Part shown: in pieces, positions 1 to 10,487 of the stretch
Position numbering within the stretch: the first letter of the stretch is position 1
How the letters are laid out: the number at the start of each line of letters is the position of its first letter
NCBI GenBank assembly: GCA_033439795.1
Contig: JAUTDP010000011.1
Location: forward strand, 434,001-498,000
Direction: 5' to 3'
DNA length: 64,000 bases
Source: Sordaria brevicollis
Lineage: Eukaryota > Ascomycota > Sordariomycetes > Sordariales > Sordariaceae
Notes under the pieces: model-generated
Told to the model about the DNA's origin: nothing
The model's input: only the letters and a program-made list of their open reading frames with translations
Database searches by the model: none
Program-made: the position numbers and the translations under genes

Positions 1-2433
1 TTCGGCTTCAAGACCCTCGAACGATCATACCTTCTCAAGCTCGATGGCCAGATTGCCGAGCGTCCCCAGCACATGATCATGCGTGTTGCTGTCGGTATCT
101 GGGGTGACGACGTCGAGCGTGTCATCGAGACCTACAACCTCATGTCTCTCAAGACCTTCACCCACGCTTCTCCCACTCTCTTCAACGCCGGTACTCCCCA
201 GGCTCAGCTCTCCTCGTGCTTCCTGGTCGACATGAAGGACGACAGCATTGAGGGCATCTACGACACCCTCAAGACCTGCGCTATGATCTCTAAGATGGCT
301 GGTGGTATCGGTCTCAACATTCACCGTATTCGCGCCACTGGCTCCTACATTGCTGGTACCAACGGCACTTCCAACGGTATCGTTCCCATGCTCCGTGTCT
401 TCAACAACACCGCTCGCTATGTTGATCAGGGTGGCAACAAGCGTCCCGGTGCTTTCGCCATCTACCTTGAGCCTTGGCACGCCGATGTCTTCGAGTTCCT
501 CGACCTCCGCAAGAACCACGGTAAGGAGGAAGTTCGCGCTCGCGATCTCTTCCTTGCCCTCTGGATTCCCGATCTCTTCATGAAGCGTGTCGAGCAGAAC
601 AGCACCTGGACTCTCATGTGCCCCAACGAGTGCCCTGGTCTTGCCGACGTTTACGGTGACGAGTTCGAGGCTCTGTACGAGAGATACGAGAAGGAGGGCA
701 AGGGTCGCAAGACCGTCAAGGCTCAGAAGCTCTGGTATGCCATCCTCGAGGCCCAGACCGAGACCGGTAACCCCTTCATGCTCTACAAGGACGCTTGCAA
801 CCGCAAGAGCAACCAGAAGAACCTCGGTACCATCCGCAGCTCCAACCTGTGCACTGAGATTATCGAGTACTCTGCCCCTGATGAGGTCGCCGTTTGCAAC
901 CTTGCCTCTCTCGCCCTTGCCGCCTTTGTCGACTACGAGAATGCTTCCTACGACTTCAAGAAGCTGCACGAGGTCACCCAGGTTGTCGTCCGCAACCTCA
1001 ACAAGATCATCGACGTCAACCACTATCCCGTCAAGGAGGCCCACAACAGCAACATGCGCCACCGTCCTATTGGTGTCGGTGTCCAGGGTCTTGCTGATGC
1101 TTTCTTGGCTCTCCGCATGCCCTTCGACTCTCCCGAGGCTCGCCAGCTCAACATCCAGATCTTCGAGACCATCTACCACGCTGCTCTTACTGCCTCTTGC
1201 CAGCTTGCCAAGGAGCAGGGCACCTACTCTACCTACGAGGGCTCGCCCGTCTCCCAGGGCATCCTCCAGTACGATATGTGGAACGTCACCCCTTCCAAGC
1301 TCTGGGATTGGGCTGCTCTCAAGGCCGACATCAAGAAGCACGGTGTCCGCAACAGTTTGCTGCTTGCTCCTATGCCCACTGCTTCTACTTCTCAGATTCT
1401 CGGCAACAACGAGTGCTTCGAGCCTTACACCTCCAACATCTACCAACGACGTGTGCTCGCCGGCGAGTTCCAGGTCGTTAACCCTTGGCTCCTCAGAGAT
1501 CTCGTGGAGATGGGTCTGTGGTCCGATAACATGAAGAACCGCATCATTGCCGAGGGTGGTTCTATCCAGAACATTGCCAGCATTCCCCAGGACATCAAGA
1601 ACCTCTACAAGACCGTCTGGGAAATCTCCCAGCGTACCATTGTTCAGATGGCTGCCGACCGTGGTGCCTTCATTGATCAGTCCCAGTCTCTCAACATCCA
1701 CATGCGCGAGCCCACCATGGGCAAGATCACCAGCATGCACTTCGCCGGCTGGAAGATGGGTCTCAAGACGGGCATGTACTACCTCCGCACCCAGGCTGCT
1801 GCTCAGCCCATTCAGTTCACTGTCGACCAGGAGGCTCTCAAGGCTACGGATGACCAAGTGGCCCCGGCCCACTCGGGTCTTAAGAAGCGCTCCCCTCCCG
1901 CCGGCACTTATACATCTATTGTATTGAGGGAACAAGGCACGGGTCCCCGCCCCTATGCCCAGACTGGCGTGAGCGGCACCAGCACACCCAACGGCACCAA
2001 GGATATCCCCACGCCCACCAGCACACCTCCTCCTGCTGAGGCTACCGAGGCTCCTGTCCAGAGTGATTTGAAGCCCCGTCCCCTGGTCTCGCCCGCGAAG
2101 AACGCTGGCTTCAAGGCTGATTACCCCGAGCCCGAGAGTCCCAAGGCTTTGGCCACTGAGCCCATTATCAAGACTGAGGCCATTGGCTCCCCCATCCTGG
2201 AAAGGAAGGAGGGCCAGTTTGAGGACAGGGATGAGGAGAGCATGAAGAGGGACAAGGTCATCTACTCCGATGAGCAGACTGATGAGCAGACTGAGCAGGA
2301 TATCTGGTCTCAAAAGCAACTTCAATGTAAGCAAACCCCACGATGTCCCACGTGGCATTAAGACCCGCGCTAACCATGTAAAACAACAGGCTCCATTGAG
2401 AACCGCGAGGCCTGCGAGATGTGCAGCGGTTAA
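1..2433 (+). CDS. un-24: Ribonucleotide reductase large subunit (UN-24-like), 5' partial
   Basis: Class I ribonucleoside-diphosphate reductase large chain, which reduces NDPs to dNDPs in the cytosol with the small subunit. The frame is open from base 1, so the N-terminus (about 140 residues by my memory of the family) lies outside the window. Visible active-site features are the cysteine in SSCFLV (217-219), NLCTE with N, C and E (844-858), CNLASL (895 on), the specificity loop around [10 protein letters not shown], and the radical-transfer pair in MYYLRT (1777-1782). One phase-1 intron (2327-2389, GTAAGC, branch GCTAAC, CAG) joins the last exon (2390-2433), giving the redox tail CEMCSG; without splicing the tail is lost. 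The final 160 or so residues are a Pro/Thr/Glu-rich extension. In Neurospora crassa this gene is un-24, which also acts in heterokaryon incompatibility through its C-terminal region. Identity as RNR is near certain; the un-24 name rests on the HET gene nearby. Confidence 0.95.
2327..2389 (+). other. Terminal intron of the ribonucleotide reductase gene
   Basis: A 63-bp phase-1 intron with donor GTAAGC, branch GCTAAC at 2369-2374 and acceptor ACAACAG. Splicing is required to reach the CxxC-type C-terminal tail; reading through gives an unrelated short end at 2361. Confidence 0.9.
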
Positions 2434-3823
2434 GCCTGCAGAAACGGTGTGGTGTATGATGCTTAAAAGTACGCAAGTGTTATGATGTGGTACGGTACGG
2501 TGTGGCATGTCAGGGTTAATGATGGGTTTTTGTCTTCAGTCAGCAGCATGGATAGGGCATCGTGTTTTGATTTGACTTGGGTCTGGCTTCCGTTGTTGGG
2601 ATATATCAATGGGTGTTTTCTTTTTTTATGTGTTTCATAAACAAACAATACCCATATGCAAGCTTTTCTCAGATCTGTTTGATACAGAAGGGAAAAGGGG
2701 GAGGGAAGGAAAGAAGGAAAAGCAAGTAACAAGTAGCTACTATGTAACGAAGTGAAAAGTATGTATGGCCTGGATAAAACACAGACAGTTCGATCAACAT
2801 CTTTTTTGACACTATTGGGATCTGGTGCACTTCTTGAAGCCAAGTCTCACTCGTGACATTTTGGATACGGCGTTCATGCAAGAACCACTTCTCGCATATG
2901 CTGCCGGAGATCCGTTATTCACATCGGAGTCGACCCATCCATTCCTGAGGAAGCTCCCAAAAGATAGATGCCTACACCAAAAAGAAATAGAGGCACAGTA
3001 AGTGAGATCCTTTCCAATACACGCATCTACCATCCCGGAAAAAAGAGAAAGAGCAAAGAGAAAGAAAGATAGAGAAAAGAGAAGAAATAAGAGAAGAAGG
3101 GAAATACGAGATCAAGATCAAGATGAGAAAAAGAGAGATGACGAAGCACGAAGAACGAAGAAGGAAGAAGGAAGAAGGAAGAAACAAGAGGAGCCAGAGA
3201 ATGGAAATTTCTAAAACACCAATATCACCATCTCTGCCATCGTCATCGTCGCCGTCGCCGTCATCGCTTGGCACAGACGCTAGAAGTGTTTTCCAACTTG
3301 TCCGAAACAGCTGACAATTCTCTTAACAGCTTGTGCTCTGTTAGGTAGAGGTAGCTTCCATTCTGACTTGAGCGAGCTAGTTGAGCAAGAGCTTGGGTTA
3401 CTTTGAACTGTCTCTGTGATTCTGTTTTGTATACTTTCTTTGGTGTTTGAAGAGTTGGTGAGCGCTCGCTTCCTGGGCTAGCCACGTGGGCGTTATGTAC
3501 CTAGGTAGGATAGTGTGGTGATGCAGAGATCGATGATATTATTACTCTTCCATCCGGTCCCCTCGGCACTGCCCTTCCTCGTTTCTTTTCACTTGTCATT
3601 GTTCCTCATGTCATAAAACGACAAAGTTTATTTCTACCCAATCTACCATTTTCTCTCTTCGACACTCCAACACAAAGGGACAGCGAAAACATGCAAGTGG
3701 ACATGGCAGACGACATCTATAATCATTAGCATGGGTACCTCTATGCAGCTTGTCCTTGACATGAGGTCATTCAGTCCCCAGCCCATACAAAGACTCCACT
3801 CGTACCAGCAACCGGCAACCCTT
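2434..3823. other. Intergenic, 3' region of un-24 with a polypurine tract
   Basis: No supported gene. The first few hundred bases are presumably the 3' UTR of the reductase gene. A strongly strand-biased polypurine stretch (mostly A and G) fills about 3038-3203. The short ORFs here lack recognisable domains. Confidence 0.5.
3038..3203. repeat. Polypurine (GA-rich) low-complexity tract
   Basis: About 165 bp almost entirely A and G on the plus strand, with GAAGAA and AAGAAAGA motifs. The reverse strand is a C/T-rich tract like those in fungal promoters and 5' leaders. No coding assignment is supported. Confidence 0.7.
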
Positions 3824-5234
3824 TCAAGCATCTGTGTCTCTCTGCATCCTCCATGACGGCGCACCGCTGCGTAATTGCTGCCGCCTAGAGCCACCACGAC
3901 CTCCACGTGCTCCTCGTTCACGCATGCTGCCCCCTCCCCCTGTGCTGCTCCGAGACTGGTAGCGCCGATGCCCCCTCAGCGACGGTCCGGTTGGTACGTA
4001 GAAGGGAAGCCGGTTCTCGTCGGTAGATGTAGGCGTAGCCCCCGATTGTTGGCGTTCCAACCCCGAAATAAACAATCCGGGGAGACTTTGGTGGTGAGGC
4101 CGGTTGAGATGAGTAAGAATATTGGCGCTATGTTCAAGATAGTGCCGCTTGAAAGGCTCCCAGAGCGCCACAACCTCCGGCTGAGAGGAGTTCGGCTTTG
4201 GGCAGTACGGATTGGTCTCCACAAACGCCTTTACCGCCGTGTTAACCCCATTGCTATCCATGGTTATGGTAGAGCAGTCGTTAAAGTCCAACAGCCACAA
4301 TGATGTCACCCGTTTGGTGATATCAAATGAGCCATGTGTTACCAAACCAAAGGTACTCGTATGAGGAGGGCAATGCCTCCAGCTCGTCCACCGTCATGCT
4401 CTTCCTGACCCCTTGGTCTTCTCGCGGCGAACTCCCCAACACAAATTCGACATCTTTGGCATCAACTTTGGCATGCCAGTGCAAGACTGCCAATGCATGA
4501 GCCATACTGTCGCAAAGTTCCTCGACAGGAGTATGCCAGCTTCCTCATCTGGTTTAGATGAAGTTGAAAGTTGCGGAGGGGAAAAAAAACGCTCCTCCGC
4601 CGCCATACTTGATACGACCAAATAGAGGGCGGACAAAATAGGGCTCATTGGAGGCGTTTAGTCTGATCAAATGAGCGATTCCTTTCCGGACAAAAGGCCT
4701 CAATTAGTACGCTGCGTATTAGGCTGGGAAATTTTCGTAGGCGAGGTATATGCCCGGGTGTTCGAAGACTTTGCCGATTGAGCCTGTCCCAATTTCTCTG
4801 AAGTTCTGCGAGCACTTGGTTGCTAACTCCTGGTTCATGGCAAAGGAGGATGTGGTTGAAACCACGGATTTGATTGACAGCATGCGTCTCAAGACTTCGT
4901 CGACGCTTCCACACTCCGCTGCTTATTGCTCGAGCTGCTGCTCGAGGGTTAAGCTGTTGAGAGCTACATCTCTCAGCGAGTCCGTCATTGAGACGACGGA
5001 GATGTCCGTTGCATTTGCACGCCTTCTGGACACGAGAGGGAGTGGAAGAGTTGGCGGAAAACAGCCAGAGGCTGGGATGGTGCGGCCAGGGCTTGAGGTA
5101 TTGTTGGGATGCATTGTGGAATCTTTGGACGGAAACGGGCGAGAATCTTGAGACGAAGCGCGAGAGAGAGGACGATAGATGGTACTAGTGGGTAAGATGG
5201 TATCATGGTCAGCAACACTTTTCACGAATTTCAA
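3824..5234 (-). pseudogene. DUF3669-family pseudogene
   Basis: A broken relative of the DUF3669 gene downstream. Pieces in three frames align in order with that gene: an N-terminal leader ending LEQQLEQ, a glycine-loop-like FREIGTGSIG, NEPYFVRPLFG, MAHALAVLHWHAKVDAKDVE, SLWLLDFNDC, and NPYCPKP with LWEPFKRHYLE. Lesions: in-frame stops at 4920-4922 (just after LEQQLEQ), 4554-4556 (TAA) and 4545-4547 (TGA), each one C-to-T change away from CAA or CGA; a probable deletion of roughly 100 codons between the glycine-loop region and the following IPP-like motif; and frame changes near 4650 and 4340. Some frame changes could be introns, but the stops cannot all be spliced away plausibly. DUF3669 proteins look like divergent kinase-fold proteins; their function is unknown. 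Stop mutations of this type would fit mild RIP of a duplicated gene. Confidence 0.7.
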
Positions 5235-5821
5235 ACATCAACAGGGTAACTGGGACGTGGGCAGGGTACCTCAGTGTCAGATTTGCAAGTGACTAGAACG
5301 GAGAATGAAGTACGGTGAACCTCTGTTGGACGTATGCTGTCTGCTGCAGATGGAGGGATGTCGAGCAATGTATATGTGTCGTTCTGCTGTCGGGTCCTTG
5401 AGCGGTAAACGCGGAATGCGTGAGAAAGGATTGGTAGAGGAAGAGTGCAGTGGTAAGTTGGAGTCTGGGGATTGGGAAATGTGCTTCGTTTCAAGTGGCT
5501 CACTAATGCGAAAGATGACGAAGTAAATGTACTAAGGAGGAAGGAAGAAGTGACTCTTAAATTAGGTCTTCTACTCCCCCACCTTCCCAAAGTCAAAGCT
5601 AGAAGATGGGCTGCAGATGAGCTGCAGATGACCTGCAGTGTTGGGAAAATACGAGCGCAAAACTGAACGTCAACGACCTGAGGACCGGAGTTCATGAGTG
5701 CCAAAGGAGAAGGAAAGAACGAGTTCAATTGTAATAGCTAACAATGAACTTGATAGGTAGGTACCGCAAACACTACTCAGACAAGACCAGCCTTTAACGG
5801 TTTCAAGTTGACCACGATCTC
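5235..5821. other. Intergenic between the two DUF3669 copies
   Basis: No supported gene. Contains a short reiterated GCTGCAGATGA-type motif near 5613-5640. Probably 3' flank of the downstream DUF3669 gene and 5' flank of the relic, both transcribed leftward. Confidence 0.4.
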
Positions 5822-7176
5822 TTACTTTGACTCCAAGTAAACCAACTTCCCATTCCTCCATCTCGTCCTCAGAATCATGTCCATCACCTTCCCCGGCAAC
5901 TCTCTTCTTGCCCTTCCCTCCTCCCCCTTTTCCTCCAAAATCTGCTGACTCGTCTCCAAGTACCTCCCCTTGAACAACTCCCAGAGTTGCTTGTCTGCAA
6001 GATGATGATCTGAGCCAGCGCCATGATCGTCGGCATTTCCATTCCCGTTCTTGCCAATGCCATCTCCATTACTACTGTTAGAAGGAGGCCTCGGATACCA
6101 AGGATCATTCCCCCAAAACCCCGCCGCCGCCGCTTCCAACAGTCCCACCTCAGTTGCCATCTCGCCATCCTCATCCACGGCCCCAGGCATCTTCATCTCC
6201 CTGCAAAGATCAAAATCCAGCAACCACATCGCATGTTCCCCAAAACCACCATTTCCTCCTTCTTCCTTGAAGGTAGTATCAAACCCCCTAGAGCCAATCC
6301 TAGGCATTTCCCCCTCCTCCCCAGCCTCCCCTCTCGCAGCCCGGCCCTGGCCCTGACTCCCCTGAGTTTCAGATCTCGGCCCAGCAATCACAAACTCCAC
6401 ATCCCTCCCATCCACCCCCGCCTCCCAATGCAAAAACGCCAACGTGTCCGCCATCGCCACCGCATATCCCTCCTTTGGCAACCCCAGCTCTTCGATCTGG
6501 TCGAGATGAAGCGGGTAATTGCGAAAGCTGAAAAAGAATCCGCCAAATATTCGTCTTTGTCCCGGCTGCCCGCTTTGCCTGGGAGGTAGACGACGACGGC
6601 CGAGGAAGGGACGGACTAGGCAGTTTTCTTCGTTGGTGATTGCTTTGAGGAGGGGGGTGGAAGTTTGGAAGGGCTGGGGGTGTTGTTGTTGTTGTTGTTG
6701 GAGGGGGAGGAGGGGGAGGAGGAGGGAGAGGGACCCGGAACCGAAAGACTGGCGTGGAATTTCGTAGCGAGGAGATTCCGCACGGTTTGGCCCATGGGCG
6801 GGATTCGTTCGTTGCGGAGGGCGAGGCAGGGTTCGAAGCCGGGCGGGAGACAGGGTAGGAGGGAGGAGGCCCATTCGGGGGAGGTGGAGGGGATGAGGGA
6901 GAGGGCGGCGGGGATGTTGACTTGATAGCCGGTGAGGAGGTTGCTTGTTGGGGGAGAGGTGGTGGTTGCGGATGCCAGGCTGGCGAGGATGTGTTTGTGG
7001 ATGTGGTGCTCTTTGGTGACGGACCGGTTGCGGTTGCAGTCTTCGCGTTTGATGACGGTTTGGATGTCGATGGTGTCGTTATCGTTGTCGACGACGACGA
7101 CGTCGGAGAGAGGGTCGGCCCAGACGGAGCCACAGTTGCCGCGGCCGATTTCGACGAGTTGTTGTTGCTTGTTCAT
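5822..7176 (-). CDS. DUF3669-domain protein (structure uncertain, frame change in the middle)
   Basis: Start at 7176 (MNKQQQLVEIGRGNCGSVWA), with an ATP-loop-like GRGNCGSV and an IKRED segment resembling a kinase lysine region, then RIPPMGQTVRNLL. The downstream frame carries NEENCLVRPFLGRRR, YPLHLDQIEELGL, MADTLAFLHWEAGVDGRDVE and MWLLDFDLC, then DPWYPRP and LWELFKGRYLE, ending at 5822. These are the conserved blocks of DUF3669, a fungal family of unknown function. The two halves are in different frames. The switch falls in an AAC-repeat/Pro-Ser stretch near 6650-6760. A 68-bp intron with a weak GTTCCG donor and CCCCAG acceptor would restore frame, but a length change in the repeat is equally possible. 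A diverged pseudogene copy lies upstream in the window. Confidence 0.65.
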
Positions 7177-7309
7177 GATGCTGGTTGAAGTAGTTGATTG
7201 ATGTCTGTTGTTCGTTCAAAAAGTCGTTGTTATTGTTGTTGTTGTAAAAAAGGAAAAAGCCCGAGTGAGACTTGTTCTTATACCCCAAAACAAAGCACCA
7301 GATAATTCG

Positions 7310-7347
<38 letters not shown>
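7310..7347. repeat. Poly(A) tract, 38 bp
   Basis: Uninterrupted run of A. Length may be affected by sequencing or assembly. Confidence 0.85.
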
Positions 7348-7349
<2 letters not shown>

Positions 7350-7797
7350 AAAACACAGATATTCATGTGGTGTGCAGCATGTAGGCGAAGGTATGCACAT
7401 GCAATCCTTAAAACCATTAGATACCGGTAAACTGGTTTTTCCCATCAATGACTATGTCTTCCACATCATTCTCTGCATGGAATCCTGCACAAGGAGCCTT
7501 CTTCCGACTTTGAGCCAAAGCAGCATTGCCCTTACAGCAGACAGCAGACTGCAGAGTGCAGAGTGGCCGTCAACGATATTCGAAATCTTCCAAGTCCAGG
7601 AACACCTTCCACTTCCCAGAATCCCAGGGCACTCACATCCTCTCAGGGAGAAAGTTGATGGAAAAGGGGAATGGAAAAAGAAAAAAAAGAAATTAAAGGA
7701 TTATAACTTGTCACCAAGCGAATAGCGATGGCAGGTACCATTAGGCATTAATCTGACCTTGAGAATTGAGCCTCGTTCTTGGATGGAAGGGTTCCTT

Positions 7798-7798
<1 letters not shown>

Positions 7799-7843
<45 letters not shown>
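7799..7843. repeat. Poly(T) tract, 45 bp
   Basis: Uninterrupted run of T, about 450 bp from the poly(A) tract and in opposite sense. Confidence 0.85.
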
Positions 7844-8465
7844 CCTTCTCCAACGTCAACAAAACACCAATCTTCTACAATGGAGCAACTTTGGGTCATC
7901 TCCCACATTGCAGCACTTCTGTTTTTATCCCTTCCCTTTATGCCCTTTTCGTTTCGGTCCCTTTCCTTCCTCCTTGAATCTTTCTATCCCGGGCATCTTT
8001 GAAGTCTCCACCTTGGTCTTCGATATCTTCAATTCTGTTCGTCATTTCCGTGTCTGGTTGTGTCCTGCATATACCCGTCTTCATCCATATGTACTCGGAC
8101 TATTTCTCAAGGCAACCACCACAAGATCCAATCATTTGGCAATCGCGATGTGGTCAAGGCATTCTCAGCGCCTATCCGCCTTGCTGTTAGCCAATAGCAA
8201 GTCATTTAGCCTTACCATGTAACATCGCCATGTAACCTCACAGCCTCAACAGGCGCGCTCCTAGCCGCCCGACGACGACGACCTCGAGGACAGAGTATTC
8301 AGGATGACATATATGATGGATCGTGAGTCGCATTGCAAAGTTCCAACATCATTCGCATTTCCAGTAGCAGTTCTGGAATAGCTGACATCAATCTTTTTGG
8401 ATACTCGACACTGCGCGCCGCCCTACTTCTTCGTCCCTCTGGCCGGTTCCACGAGGATAAACGCA

Positions 8466-10487
8466 ATGTTGATCAACACCCAGTTCAGTTACGACTCGGT
8501 TTGTCTGTTAGATCCGTCAGCGGAGATTCGCCTACTCGACCTCCATCCAGCTTCCAAGTACACAGACGACCTTTACTGCCGGATATACACTGTTCCTATC
8601 TCCCATGCGCCCAGCTATATCGCACTTTCATACGTCTGGGGAGACAACACCAGGTCGCATTCAATCTCAATAGCCAACGAGGCAAATCATGGAAGATCTT
8701 ATGTACCTTTGACTCTGACATCCTCTCTCGATACCTGTCTCCGCCATCTTCGAGAACTCCAACGACAAAGGAAGCTTGACCCCCGACCACTTTGGATCGA
8801 CCAAATATGTGTCAACCAAGACGACGACAACGAAAAGTCCTTCCAGGTCATGCTCATGAGGGACATCTACTCCGCTGCCCATCAAACCGTCGTCTGGCTA
8901 GGCCCAGCTGCTGACGGCTCCGACAAAGTGATGGATACCTTCACGGACATCGGTCAGGGGTTCCTCGATAAGCTCGGAGACCACACCACAGATGAGCACC
9001 TGCTCACGGTCCGTCACCTCATCGAGAGGAACATCGACCAGCCTGACGTCGTTGTTTTCCTGAGAAAAGCATTCGACGTCCTCCTCAAGCTAAAAAGAGA
9101 AGGCTCCTACAAGCACTGGATCAAAAGACCCTGGTTCACCCGCGTGTGGACCATCCAAGAGTTCTGTCTCTGCGCGGACACGCTTTTTGCCTGTGGCTAC
9201 AAGGTCGCCCCCGAGAAGCTGTTCTCGGCAGTCAACGACTTCACGCACTGCGTTGCGATGAACGCCGGTTTGCGCGAGCTCCTGGAGACACCTGACACGC
9301 CTACGCATTCCATCCTCACGGACGGGTGGCTCGAATTGCACAGGCTCATTCAGCGTCGGGGCCATTGCCAGCTTCAAGATCGGAAAGAGACGTTGGAACA
9401 CCTCCTGGTGGAAAACTTTGTCGGGGCTATACCGCTGTATGCTACGGATAAGCGCGACAAGGTGTACGGACTTCTTGGGTTGGCGGGTGACGCGGAGGAA
9501 CTTGGGATTGTGCCGGATTATTCTCCGGCATCGACCGCTGCGCAGGTGTTGACGGATACCGCAAGAGCGATACTAGAGAGGAATCAGAGGATACAACGAA
9601 GGAGAGGCCCTCCTCTGTTCATCCTTCGTTACGGAAGTCTAGGGCAGAAAAAATCGGTGCCAAAACCAGAAGAGATGGAGTTCCCGTCATGGGTACCCGA
9701 GTGGGACATCAACACGAGAAAGACATACCAGGCAAATACCTCCTTCGAAGCATGCGGCAAGTACAGGATAGCGGACTTGGTACCTACCTCATCCCCTTCC
9801 ATTTTAGGCATCCGTGGCTTCTGCGTAGATACCATCGTGGAACTGGGAGACCTGCCGCGGGTTAACCTCCTGCATTTCCCCCAAGGACCAAAGAAGATCC
9901 TCGGGTTCTTTGAGTCTGTCAGGAGACTCATCAGTCTCTCCAAGCAAAACGAACGGTCCAGAGCCATATACAAAACCAGTACTGCACATCACGATGCCGC
10001 ACTGTGGCGAGTGCCCATCGGCGATCAGTACATCGCTTTGGGAGTTGGCGCGCCCTCGAAAAGGACGGACGAGAGACTGGAGTCCATCTATCGGACCTTC
10101 ATCTCTTACTACGAGGACTTTGCCGATCGCCAGGAGGCGTGGGATGATTACATGGCTGCGTACGAATCGGGGGACAAGCAGGCTAAATTGGCCATGGAGA
10201 TGCACATGGACGAGCTGGTGGCGGGAGGGTATTATCTGGCTTTGGGGAATATGCAGGGTAAGAGGCCGTATCTGACGAGGAATGGGTATTTGGGTATGGC
10301 GCCCGGTCATTCTCAGCCTGGTGATAAGGTGGTGGTGTTTCATGGCGATACGGTGCCGTATGTGGTGAGACCGGTGCCGCAAAGGGGGGAGGGGATGTAC
10401 CTGTTGGTGGGAGAGGCGTATTGTGATGGGATTATGGATGGGCAGTTGGCTGAGACGGCGAGAAGGGAGGAGTTTTATCTTGTTTGA
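8466..10487 (+). CDS. het-6: HET-domain heterokaryon incompatibility protein (HET-6-like)
   Basis: 673-residue protein from the first in-frame ATG at 8466; the open frame extends 69 bp further upstream but only with a TTG. The HET domain occupies the N-terminal third. It shows YIALSYVWGDNTR, then LWIDQICVNQDDDNEKSFQV, MRDIYSAAHQTVVWLGP, and WFTRVWTIQEFCLCADT, followed by DKRDKVYGLLGL. HET-domain proteins trigger growth arrest and cell death when genetically different hyphae fuse. I recall Neurospora crassa HET-6 as about 680 residues and tightly linked to un-24, so length and location both fit. No intron is needed. The C-terminal half has no domain I recognise; HET partners usually specify recognition there. 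Which allelic type this is cannot be told from sequence alone. Confidence 0.82.
   Translation: MLINTQFSYDSVCLLDPSAEIRLLDLHPASKYTDDLYCRIYTVPISHAPSYIALSYVWGDNTRSHSISIANEANHGRSYVPLTLTSSLDTCLRHLRELQRQRKLDPRPLWIDQICVNQDDDNEKSFQVMLMRDIYSAAHQTVVWLGPAADGSDKVMDTFTDIGQGFLDKLGDHTTDEHLLTVRHLIERNIDQPDVVVFLRKAFDVLLKLKREGSYKHWIKRPWFTRVWTIQEFCLCADTLFACGYKVAPEKLFSAVNDFTHCVAMNAGLRELLETPDTPTHSILTDGWLELHRLIQRRGHCQLQDRKETLEHLLVENFVGAIPLYATDKRDKVYGLLGLAGDAEELGIVPDYSPASTAAQVLTDTARAILERNQRIQRRRGPPLFILRYGSLGQKKSVPKPEEMEFPSWVPEWDINTRKTYQANTSFEACGKYRIADLVPTSSPSILGIRGFCVDTIVELGDLPRVNLLHFPQGPKKILGFFESVRRLISLSKQNERSRAIYKTSTAHHDAALWRVPIGDQYIALGVGAPSKRTDERLESIYRTFISYYEDFADRQEAWDDYMAAYESGDKQAKLAMEMHMDELVAGGYYLALGNMQGKRPYLTRNGYLGMAPGHSQPGDKVVVFHGDTVPYVVRPVPQRGEGMYLLVGEAYCDGIMDGQLAETARREEFYLV

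Larger units (their letters stand above)
7177..8465. other. Intergenic with two long homopolymer tracts
   Basis: Divergent spacer between the DUF3669 gene (-) and the HET gene (+). Holds a 38-bp A tract (7310-7347) and a 45-bp T tract (7799-7843). No supported coding region; ORFs crossing the T tract are artefacts of poly-Phe. Confidence 0.5.

Noticed and set aside
302..1534. Ser/Arg-rich open frames in the +2/+3 frames of the reductase gene
   Set aside because: Shadows of codon bias; overlapped entirely by the real gene.
25..2508. 827-codon open frame antisense to the reductase gene
   Set aside because: It mirrors the strongly biased codon use (C/G at third positions) of the plus-strand gene, which has unmistakable catalytic motifs. 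The antisense product shows no domain.
7759..8222. Frames reading poly-Phe through the T tract
   Set aside because: Produced by the homopolymer; no start context or domain.
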